Source: Treponema sp.
GTDB taxonomy: Bacteria; Spirochaetota; Spirochaetia; Treponematales; Treponemataceae
Length of the DNA stretch: 14,159 bases
Direction of reading: 5' to 3'
Assembly (NCBI GenBank): GCA_012513125.1
Contig: JAAZCS010000406.1
Span: 1 to 14,159, forward strand
The position numbers were made by a program, and so were the translations under genes. A model generated the notes under the pieces. That model ran no database searches. It was not told where the DNA came from and was given only the letters and a program-made list of their open reading frames with translations. Shown one piece after another: positions 1-6,801 of this stretch (its first letter is position 1; each line of letters starts with the position of its first letter).

Positions 1-330
1 TATATATGGTTGAAAAAAGAAATTAGAACCTGACCTGCCGATTGTATCAATATAAGTTCCATTTACATAAACTTTACATGACATTAGATTTTTATAAAGA
101 AGAATCCCTAAATCTGTATCTATATCTTTTGAAGTTTTGAATTCACCTACAAGTGAAATTCCATTATTTATTTTTCCTTTTACATCACAAGTCACAGTTA
201 TTGGAAATTCTGAAAGTTGCTTATCTACTATATTTTCACCTTCAACTGAAAAGCTGGAAATTACAATATTTTCAGCAAAACAAGAAAACGCTAAAAACAA
301 CAAAGACAACAAACAAATTATTTTTTTCAT
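1..330 (-). CDS. Exported protein, probable periplasmic sensor N-terminus (3' end outside window)
   Basis: The first 110 codons of a minus-strand gene are visible; the rest lies beyond base 1. The start ATG (328-330) has GGAG at 338-341, seven bases upstream, and an extended -10 promoter behind it. Residues 1-19 form a signal peptide: MKK, a hydrophobic run rich in Leu, then Ser-Cys-Phe-Ala. Cleavage could follow Ala19, or Cys17 could be lipidated as in the loose spirochaete lipobox. The mature part is beta-rich, and residues about 75-105 (short stretch VYVNGTYIDTIG) resemble the jelly-roll/galactose-binding-like domain found at the N-terminus of 7TMR-DISM-type membrane sensors, where a Gly-rich aliphatic strand precedes the 'VY-NG' turn. 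The export call is firm. The sensor call is inference, because the membrane and output domains are not in view. It is oriented like the cyclase gene upstream of it, 127 bases away, but has its own promoter. Confidence 0.7.
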   Translation of the reverse strand, partial: MKKIICLLSLLFLAFSCFAENIVISSFSVEGENIVDKQLSEFPITVTCDVKGKINNGISLVGEFKTSKDIDTDLGILLYKNLMSCKVYVNGTYIDTIGRSGSNFFFQPYI

Positions 331-362
331 AAACAAACTCCACTCTTTACTAATCACTTTTT

Positions 363-371
363 ATTATAACA
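363..371 (-). promoter_or_regulatory. Extended -10 promoter for the exported protein gene
   Basis: Read on the minus strand the bases are TGTTATAAT, a perfect TATAAT preceded by the TGn extension. It lies 33-41 bases upstream of the ATG at 330. No good -35 hexamer is visible at 16-18 bp, as is usual for extended -10 promoters. It falls in the 127-base gap after the cyclase gene, so the exported protein need not depend on read-through. Confidence 0.55.
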
Positions 372-457
372 AATATATCAAAACAAGTATTCATAAAATG
401 ATACAAAATAAAAATAAAATATTCTTTTCATCAAGTTTTTCAATATCATATTTAATT

Positions 458-3400
458 TTATTCTTCGCATAACTCAGATATATTGCCATATGCAACAGTA
501 TTTTCATATTCCCATTTATATGGGCTATCTTTTAGTATACTAATTGACTCATTATAATTCTCTCTTGCTTTTATTTTATTACCTAAAATATAATTTATCA
601 TAGATTTTGCTCTGAAAGATGGACCTAAAAGCATTTGATGTGTTTTTGCAATATCAAAAACTGATTTTTCCGCCTTTATTGCCATTTTAATATAGTTGCT
701 CTTCTTTTCAGTAGAAATTTTATTATTAATATATGCATAAAAAACTGCTTCAACAATATTTACATAAGAAATCTTAATGTGTGGTACATTTATTTTGTAA
801 ATATCATTTTCATACATTGCTTTTTTTGCATAATCTAGTGCTTCTTCAAAATGTTTTTCTTTTGTATTGATGTATGCCAAATGTCCATAATGAATACACA
901 AAGTCATATTATCTTTTACTAAAGAACTAAGCTCTATACCTCTTATCAATTGAACAATTGCTTCATCCGCTGAAATTTTGCCTGTTATATATTGGATAAA
1001 TGGTGCTTTATTATATTCCCAACCTAAATGCATTGATGAATGTAATTTTTTTGCCAAGATTCCAGTTTTATTATATGCATCCAGTGATTTTTCAAATTCC
1101 CCTATCAAGAAATAGTTCTGAGCCAATGCACCTGTTGCAGTCATCAATTCCCATTGTTCGGATATCTTTGTAAAATAAGCACAAGCTTCTTCTAGCAAAG
1201 AAATAGATTTTTGTGGATCATTATAAAACAAGAAGTAATATGCATAACGTGATTTAAAAATACTTTCTACCTTTTGATTTTCTTCATTCTGTGAAAGTTT
1301 AAATCCTTTTTCAAAAATATTTACACCTAATCTTTTAAATCCTACACTAGACAACGACACTGCATAATCACCACAAGCTAAACACAAATGTCCATTTTTA
1401 TCTGCAAAATGAAGAGATATATTAAAATTAGCAAGAGAACTCCATGCTATCTTTTCAGGTAATCCAAAATAATACAGTTTATTTAATAAGCAAAGAATGT
1501 CACATTCTGTCTGTTTTTTTACATTTTTATTGCCTACATATTGCTTAATTTTTCCTTTTAAAAGACCAAAATTAACAATTTGAATAAAAATCTCTTTTAC
1601 AATTGAAAGATAAACAGAAAGTGCATGTTTTGGAACTTTTTTACCTAATGTAGATAACGCCAATTCCAAAGTTTTTACGGCAGAATCAAAATCACCCCGC
1701 TCTTGATAACATCGTCCCAATCCGCGAAGAGAATCTGTATATATAAAAGTATCTTTACACTCTTTTATACTGCACTCAAATAATTCTTCCGCCAATTTAT
1801 ATTCGCCAATTATTCTGTATTGTTCTGCAAGATGTATTTCTAAGCTGTAAATTTCATTTAAATCTCTATCGTCATCACGATTATTCCAAGCTTTTCGTGC
1901 AATTTTATAATGCGATATTGAATCCAATGGTGCCGCTTGTTTTTCAGCTTTTTCTGCAGAAGCTTTGGCATATATAAATATCTTTTGATAATTCTTTGCT
2001 TCTATTGCATGATACTCAAGTTTTTCTAAAATAGGATATAAGTTGCCTTTATTCTTTGCTTCTAAATATGTCAAAACCATCAAATTTAATTCTTTTTTTG
2101 TGGTATCAAGAATCGTTTCATAAATTACATCATGCGTTATAACATGATTAAACATATATTCTTTGCTTTTATCTTCTTCTTTTGTAATTATGTTATGTGT
2201 TTCAAAATCCTCAAGAGCTGTATCTATCATAGAATCAGAAATCCGCTCTGGCAAAATCTCTCTTAAACAATCTGTATAAAAACTACGCCCAATTGCAGAT
2301 GCTGTTTTACAAATTATCTGTTCTTCAAATTTTAATGAATCAAGACGGGATAAAATGATATTTTGAATTGAAGAAGGAATTTCAATATTGTCTATGTTAG
2401 TAATATTTTTTGACAAACATCTGTGACCATCATCACAATCCAAAATCAATTTCTTTTCTATTAAACTATGGATGATGTTTTCAATAAAAAATGGATTTCC
2501 ATCTGAAGAATAAACAATCTTATTACATAATGAAATATTTGGTTCTTCCATATTTAGCAGAAAATTGGCTAGTAAAGTTGAATCCTTTTCTGTTAAAGAA
2601 TTCAACTTTATATTTTCAATTTTATTATTTTCAAAGAACTGCTTTGTAATTTCAGAATCACGCGAAACGAGTACAAATAAAGTTTTCATTTCTTCATTCT
2701 TATTGATAATATATTCAAGTAATTGAAAGGAAATAACATCGCTCCACTGAATGTTTTCAAAAACTACAACAAGCGGATTCTTTCCAAATAAAGATATAAT
2801 TTTATAAATAATTGCGAATATATTTTTTTGTTTAGTTTGCAAATCCATATCAGTAATATCATGTGATTCTGCAAAATTATATCCCATAACGTTTAATAAT
2901 GATGAAACCCACATTTCATCCTCTGGAAAATGTTCAGCAAAAAAGCTTTTTACAAGTATTTCAGCTATATTTTCAGGTAAATCATCAGAAATTTGCAATA
3001 ACTGTTTCAGAATATTTTTCCAACAATAAAAAGGCGTAGTCTGTTCATATTGGTAACAAGTTGTGCTGTAAATTTGTATGCTGGAATCTTTTTCTTTTTT
3101 CAAAGATAAAAAATAGTCAACAAAAAAGGTTTTACCAATTCCAGCATCTCCTGTTACTGCAATACAAGAAAGTTTATTTTTCCAAATTTTTTCAAATGCT
3201 GATTCAATCTGCTTTAATTCGTCAATACGACCAAAAAGTTTTTTTGAATTATTAAAAAAATTGTTTTTATCTATGACATTCTTAAATTTATATGCGGTCT
3301 GCTCAGTATCATATCCTTTGCATGTTATATTTTTTATTTCTTCAGTTTCATAATAACCTTTCACAGAATCTTTTGTCTTTTCATCCATCAGAATTGAATA

Positions 3401-4678
3401 TTTTTCTTTTCCAATGTTATAAGCCATAAGACGGGCTGCCAAGTTGATTGAATTTCCAATTATCGTATAATCTTTTCTTAAAATTCCACCAAATTCACCA
3501 GAATAAACCATTCCTGTAACAACACCAATATTTACAGAATCGATTTTTTCATTTTCTTTGCTAGCTTTTAGAATTTCGGTACAACATAAAATGGCGTTAC
3601 TTTCCTTATTTTCCAACGCAGACGGAATGCCAAATACAATAGGAAAAACTATTCCTTTGTCAGATAAATCTGGTTTCATACAATATCCGCCATATTTACA
3701 TGCCAAACGATTTACATTTGTATAAATATAGTTTAACGGCTGCAGATATTCTTCTGTAACTTGATTTTCTAATTGATGAGCAAATATTCCATCAAATTTA
3801 ACCATAATACAAGTAACATCTTTATATTCGCCAGAAAATCCCTGAAATCTATTTTCTATTTGATATTTAATGATAGGATTTAAAAATGAAGACATCCTGT
3901 TGTAGAAAAAAGGTTTTTCGAATAATTGTTCTGCATCATAATAATCAGGATATTCAATATTATCCCTAAAATAATCATCTACTTGGGTAAAATAATAATA
4001 ACTATTTTTTGCTTCAAAAAACTTATCCAAACCACTTTTTTTTGCATATTCAAAAGTATTTGAATCAATAATAAGCTCTTGTTTACTGCACTGCTTTTCG
4101 CAATCAATAGCTTTTTTAATTGCATTTCCAACAAGAACTGGAGTAATAAATAAATCTTTATGTCCTAAAAGAATTTGTGAATACGAACCACAACCCATTC
4201 CAATTTTTGGTTTTAAAGTAAATCCATTTGTGTCTTTTGACACAGAATTATAGTTATCACTTAATTCCAAAGCTCGGTTCATTGCTGTAAATGCACGTTT
4301 AAAATTCTGTTCAAGCGTTTCATTTTCCGCTTTTTCAAAACTGATTAAGATTGAATCTCCAGCAAATTGATAAATTGAGCCATTGAATCCACGAATTGTC
4401 TCTATTATAACGGAATAATATTCTGATAAAGTATTTGATAAATCGGCTATATCTCGTTTTTGATTAAAATAATTAACTACAATCGGCGTAAAACCAATTA
4501 TGTCAAAATAAACTACGGTACCTTGAAATTCAATAATCTTTTTGTCAAAAACACAACATTCAGATTCACCAATAAGTTTTACCACATTAAATGGAATATA
4601 CTGAGTAAGTAACATTAACTCATCATCATTCACATATTGATCTTGCCTTAAATAGCATTTTTTACAATTTCTATCCAA
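458..4678 (-). CDS. sAC-like (ADCY10-like) adenylyl cyclase: two class III cyclase domains, AAA/NACHT-like ATPase, TPR-like repeats
   Basis: This 1406-residue cytoplasmic protein is predicted to convert ATP to cAMP. Cyclase domain C1 (about 45-210) has both metal-binding aspartates, D59 in VYFDIIGFT and D108 in FAGDS, but lacks the Asn/Arg pair. C2 (about 280-465) supplies K335 and T405 at the adenine-specificity positions, and N412 and R416 in GNSINLAAR. One composite active site therefore seems to form between C1 and C2, as in mammalian sAC, and the Lys/Thr pair favours ATP over GTP. An AAA/NACHT-like ATPase follows (about 481-790): Walker A GDAGIGKT at 510-517, a Walker B-like VVVFENIQWSD at 637-647, and GNPFFIE at 727-733. 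A winged-helix-like segment (about 765-860) leads into helical TPR-like repeats (about 895-1400). Human sAC is about 1610 residues. The start is TTG with a well-placed GGAG. No transmembrane helix or signal peptide is seen, and no upstream ATG fits. Annotators may call it a generic 'adenylate/guanylate cyclase' or 'AAA family ATPase'. Confidence 0.9.
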   Translation of the reverse strand: MDRNCKKCYLRQDQYVNDDELMLLTQYIPFNVVKLIGESECCVFDKKIIEFQGTVVYFDIIGFTPIVVNYFNQKRDIADLSNTLSEYYSVIIETIRGFNGSIYQFAGDSILISFEKAENETLEQNFKRAFTAMNRALELSDNYNSVSKDTNGFTLKPKIGMGCGSYSQILLGHKDLFITPVLVGNAIKKAIDCEKQCSKQELIIDSNTFEYAKKSGLDKFFEAKNSYYYFTQVDDYFRDNIEYPDYYDAEQLFEKPFFYNRMSSFLNPIIKYQIENRFQGFSGEYKDVTCIMVKFDGIFAHQLENQVTEEYLQPLNYIYTNVNRLACKYGGYCMKPDLSDKGIVFPIVFGIPSALENKESNAILCCTEILKASKENEKIDSVNIGVVTGMVYSGEFGGILRKDYTIIGNSINLAARLMAYNIGKEKYSILMDEKTKDSVKGYYETEEIKNITCKGYDTEQTAYKFKNVIDKNNFFNNSKKLFGRIDELKQIESAFEKIWKNKLSCIAVTGDAGIGKTFFVDYFLSLKKEKDSSIQIYSTTCYQYEQTTPFYCWKNILKQLLQISDDLPENIAEILVKSFFAEHFPEDEMWVSSLLNVMGYNFAESHDITDMDLQTKQKNIFAIIYKIISLFGKNPLVVVFENIQWSDVISFQLLEYIINKNEEMKTLFVLVSRDSEITKQFFENNKIENIKLNSLTEKDSTLLANFLLNMEEPNISLCNKIVYSSDGNPFFIENIIHSLIEKKLILDCDDGHRCLSKNITNIDNIEIPSSIQNIILSRLDSLKFEEQIICKTASAIGRSFYTDCLREILPERISDSMIDTALEDFETHNIITKEEDKSKEYMFNHVITHDVIYETILDTTKKELNLMVLTYLEAKNKGNLYPILEKLEYHAIEAKNYQKIFIYAKASAEKAEKQAAPLDSISHYKIARKAWNNRDDDRDLNEIYSLEIHLAEQYRIIGEYKLAEELFECSIKECKDTFIYTDSLRGLGRCYQERGDFDSAVKTLELALSTLGKKVPKHALSVYLSIVKEIFIQIVNFGLLKGKIKQYVGNKNVKKQTECDILCLLNKLYYFGLPEKIAWSSLANFNISLHFADKNGHLCLACGDYAVSLSSVGFKRLGVNIFEKGFKLSQNEENQKVESIFKSRYAYYFLFYNDPQKSISLLEEACAYFTKISEQWELMTATGALAQNYFLIGEFEKSLDAYNKTGILAKKLHSSMHLGWEYNKAPFIQYITGKISADEAIVQLIRGIELSSLVKDNMTLCIHYGHLAYINTKEKHFEEALDYAKKAMYENDIYKINVPHIKISYVNIVEAVFYAYINNKISTEKKSNYIKMAIKAEKSVFDIAKTHQMLLGPSFRAKSMINYILGNKIKARENYNESISILKDSPYKWEYENTVAYGNISELCEE

Positions 4679-4687
4679 ATTAAAGGT

Positions 4688-4691
4688 CTCC
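4688..4691 (-). promoter_or_regulatory. Ribosome binding site deciding the TTG start of the cyclase
   Basis: On the minus strand GGAG is followed by nine bases and then TTG (4676-4678). The next in-frame Met is residue 22, with no comparable site, and starting there would remove the Cys5/Cys8 pair. The TTG start is therefore preferred. Confidence 0.6.
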
Positions 4692-4706
4692 GCATTATTA
4701 TTAAAT

Positions 4707-4730
4707 CATCTACAACGTTGTAATTAGATG
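4707..4730. repeat. Nested palindrome upstream of the cyclase gene, possible operator
   Basis: The outer arms CATCTA (4707-4712) and TAGATG (4725-4730) flank a perfect 12-bp palindrome TACAACGTTGTA (4711-4722). It lies in the 103-base gap between the radical SAM stop and the cyclase start. A TATAAA -10-like hexamer on the minus strand (4739-4744), with a poor -35, would start transcription close to this palindrome, a typical repressor position. The palindrome is visible in the sequence; the operator role is inference. Without a working promoter here, the cyclase would be read from the radical SAM promoter. Confidence 0.4.
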
Positions 4731-4781
4731 AACCAATTTTTATAAAAACTCAAGTTAATGAAAAAGTTGGAATGCTAACGT

Positions 4782-6038
4782 TTATTTTTTCAACAAATCC
4801 TCATCCCATTTAAATCCCATTTTCTTATAGAATTTTGGAACTACGCCCGGTGTAAATGAAGGGCATTTCTTGATAATTTCTTTTGACTGTTCAACAGAAA
4901 GAGGTCTTACAGTAGTGTGTGTATCAGCAATTGCATCACTAATTTTATTTGCATAACATGAACAACCAGGAGCTCTACATATCTTAGAATATTCTTCCCA
5001 AATTTCACTGATTGGACGTTCCCTCATATTACCAAGAGAAACTGAACAGAAATCGCAAGGACAGACATTTCCTGATGAATCAACAAAAATAAAATGGAAT
5101 CCAGCCCCGCAACCATAAAACTTTTCACTTTCAAAAACATCATATGCAAAACAAGCAGGATAACCTTTATTCTTTACTAAGAATTTCTGAACTTCGTTAA
5201 CAGTTTTAATATTTTCAGCTGTCAATTTTTCTTCTGGATGATCAGTTAAATGACCACTTAAAATTGGAGATGTAAGACGCATGTCATTTACACCCAAAGA
5301 TTTAAAGAAATCCAATGTTTTATATAATTCTTCTGAATTTGAAATCAATTCATGATCTGGAACAAAAGAAACGGCAACATACATTCCTTCTGCCTGATAC
5401 ATTTCTATAGCTTTTATAGCAGTTGCATGCATTCCTTCACGACCACGTCTTTTATCGTGTTCTTCAGCTTTATAGTGATCTAATGAAATTACTGGAATTC
5501 CCAATCCTGCATCTTTTAGCTCTCGCACTTTAGAAGGAGTCAATCCATATCCAGTAGAGAACATAAGAGACATTGATTTGTCTCCAACCAAAGAGATTAC
5601 ATCTGCTATATCATCACGGAGAAGAGGTTCTCCACCAGTGAATCCTATCATACTTGTACCTAACGCTTGTACTTGATGAATAGCATCTTTTAATTCTTCT
5701 AATGTTAATTGATTTTTTTTAGTTCTATCAGAAAAAGAACAATGCCAACAATTACAAATACAATTTGCAGTTACAGCAAAGTTCATCATTACGGGAGTTG
5801 GCTTGCCATTTACAGTTTGCACTATTCCTGAAACATAACGTTCAAAAGCCTCAGATGGAAAATAAGGAGTGAATGTATTCATATATATTCTGTCTCCTAC
5901 TCTCGTAAGCTTACTATTACTTGAAACGTAATTCATTGCCAAAAGTTGTCTTAAAGATAAACTCTTCATGACAGAACTTTTTAGCATCTCCATCATTCCG
6001 CCAATTTTTTGAAACCCATAAAGTTGCTGACCAACCAT
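4782..6038 (-). CDS. Radical SAM protein with C-terminal SPASM-type Cys cluster region
   Basis: The protein has 418 residues. The radical SAM core carries the 4Fe-4S motif C93-x3-C97-x2-C100 (with an extra Cys95) and the SAM-contacting GGEP at 135-138, so it should cleave S-adenosylmethionine to the 5'-deoxyadenosyl radical. The C-terminal part has cysteines at 310, 326, 328, 331, 354, 359 and 361, plus an SLGNMRERPISEIW stretch (334-347) typical of SPASM/twitch domains, which bind auxiliary Fe-S clusters in peptide-modifying and other enzymes. An 85-residue N-terminal extension has no recognised fold. The ATG is well supported: AGGAG at 6045-6049 lies six bases away. The substrate is unknown, as no short precursor-peptide gene is visible on either side. 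It has its own promoter and a structured leader, and could be co-transcribed with the cyclase 103 bases downstream. The family assignment is firm; pathway and substrate are not. Confidence 0.9.
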   Translation of the reverse strand: MVGQQLYGFQKIGGMMEMLKSSVMKSLSLRQLLAMNYVSSNSKLTRVGDRIYMNTFTPYFPSEAFERYVSGIVQTVNGKPTPVMMNFAVTANCICNCWHCSFSDRTKKNQLTLEELKDAIHQVQALGTSMIGFTGGEPLLRDDIADVISLVGDKSMSLMFSTGYGLTPSKVRELKDAGLGIPVISLDHYKAEEHDKRRGREGMHATAIKAIEMYQAEGMYVAVSFVPDHELISNSEELYKTLDFFKSLGVNDMRLTSPILSGHLTDHPEEKLTAENIKTVNEVQKFLVKNKGYPACFAYDVFESEKFYGCGAGFHFIFVDSSGNVCPCDFCSVSLGNMRERPISEIWEEYSKICRAPGCSCYANKISDAIADTHTTVRPLSVEQSKEIIKKCPSFTPGVVPKFYKKMGFKWDEDLLKK

Positions 6039-6051
6039 CTTCCTCTCCTAT

Positions 6052-6071
6052 AAAAAGTTTGCAACGCAAAC
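6052..6071 (-). terminator. Small terminator-like hairpin in the radical SAM leader (possible attenuator)
   Basis: On the minus strand GTTTGC-GTT-GCAAAC (6071-6057) is a perfect 6-bp stem with a 3-base loop, followed at once by five T (6056-6052). It sits between promoter and start codon, just upstream of the AGGAG. This is the shape of an intrinsic terminator, but the stem is short, so only partial termination is expected. A role as attenuator or as a hairpin affecting ribosome access is inference. Confidence 0.4.
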
Positions 6072-6076
6072 GTATA

Positions 6077-6114
6077 AATTAAACCTTTGACGCCATTACG
6101 GAAAAGGTTTAATT
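6077..6114. repeat. 12-bp perfect inverted repeat in the radical SAM leader
   Basis: AATTAAACCTTT (6077-6088) and AAAGGTTTAATT (6103-6114) are exact reverse complements, separated by a 14-base loop. The repeat begins about ten bases after the predicted transcription start of the radical SAM gene. It would therefore form an RNA hairpin in the leader, or serve as a DNA operator downstream of the promoter. It is not followed by a T-run, so it is not a simple terminator. It matches no riboswitch class that I recognise. Confidence 0.5.
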
Positions 6115-6130
6115 ATTTGAATATCTTTAT

Positions 6131-6158
6131 ATTATATCACAATTGATAAAGAAATCAA
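6131..6158 (-). promoter_or_regulatory. Sigma70-type promoter for the radical SAM gene
   Basis: On the minus strand TTGATT (6158-6153), a 16-bp spacer, and a perfect TATAAT (6136-6131). The predicted start near 6124 gives a leader of about 85 bases before the ATG at 6038. It separates this gene from the decayed signalling gene that ends at 6189. Confidence 0.65.
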
Positions 6159-6188
6159 ATTCACCATAATTTTATCAATAAAAGATTA

Positions 6189-6560
6189 TTATTTTGTATG
6201 TTCTAATATTGATTTTACTTTTTGCACTATTAGAGACGAATCAAGGGGTTTTGTTATAAAATCGTGAGCACCGGCTCTTATTGCCTTTAGGCAAGTTTCC
6301 TTTCTTTCATCTTCACTTATAACAATTATTGGAATATCTTTTAGCTCTGAATTTTCATTGATTTTTTCTAAGATTTCAAAACCATTCATTCCTGATATAA
6401 ATAAATTAAGAATTATAATTGATATCGAGTGTCCATATCTTTTTAACAACTTTATTGCATCATCACCAGATTTTGACTGTTCAACAACACACGATTCATC
6501 AAAAGTTTTTGAAAGTATTTTGTAATCAACAGAATTATCTTCAATAATAAATATATGAGG
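6189..6560 (-). pseudogene. Fragment: terminal receiver (REC) domain with Asn at the phosphoacceptor position
   Basis: A reading frame of 123 codons covers a full receiver domain: the acidic pair in FIIEDN, then IILNLF where the phospho-accepting Asp should be, a Ser after the fourth strand (VISEDE), and the conserved Lys in ITKP. Asn in place of Asp means it probably cannot be phosphorylated. No start codon of its own with a ribosome site is evident; the nearest in-frame TTG (6447-6449) would begin in the middle of the fold. It joins the preceding GGDEF fragment if one A is removed from the A8 tract at 6561-6568, so it is best read as the C-terminus of the decayed gene rather than as a stand-alone regulator. 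Confidence 0.65.
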
Positions 6561-6801
6561 TTTTTTTTATTTGCTCACTTGTAGAAGACTGATAAATATT
6601 TTTGTCAATCGTTTCACCATATAATGCAAAATTACTTCTTCCCGATTCCTTCACCAAATATAAAACATCATCTGCTTTTTTATAAAGCTCCTCAAAATTT
6701 CGTCCATCTTTTGGATAAATTGAAATTCCTATACTTGAAGAAATATGAATCTTGTCACCATATGTTATTTTAGTTCTTTCACAGATACTTTTTGCCTTTT
6801 T
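6541..6801 (-). pseudogene. Fragment: C-terminal half of the second GGDEF domain
   Basis: In the frame between the A5 and A8 tracts, the minus strand encodes the end of a diguanylate cyclase domain: SSSIGISIYPKDG, then LYKKADDVLYLVKESGRSN, followed by a linker. These are the strand and helix that always follow the GGDEF loop. The piece starts directly where the preceding fragment loses frame and ends at TGA (6541-6543), after the frame is lost at A8. It has no start signal and would not be made alone. Confidence 0.65.

Noticed and set aside
413..462. AATAAAAT/ATTTTATT stem followed by T-rich sequence after the cyclase stop
   Set aside because: All A/T pairs with a loop over 30 bases; too weak to call an intrinsic terminator in sequence this AT-rich.
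137..472. Plus-strand open frame of 111 codons
   Set aside because: It lies opposite the signal-peptide gene and its promoter, has no ribosome site, and its composition is that of an AT-rich antisense frame.
3061..3255. Plus-strand open frame inside the cyclase
   Set aside because: Antisense to the conserved Walker A region of the cyclase; no start signal or recognisable domain.
6079..6096. Five-codon leader peptide ATG-GCG-TCA-AAG-GTT-TAA in the radical SAM leader (minus strand)
   Set aside because: No ribosome site precedes it and its codons show no attenuation-type bias; likely chance.
6039..6130. c-di-GMP (GEMM) or SAM riboswitch in the radical SAM leader
   Set aside because: The leader lacks the conserved cores of these classes and is too short; only simple hairpins are visible.
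6189..6449. Stand-alone 86-residue response regulator starting at TTG
   Set aside because: The start would fall in the middle of the receiver fold; the missing first half is present directly upstream in the same frame, so it is a fragment of the larger decayed gene.
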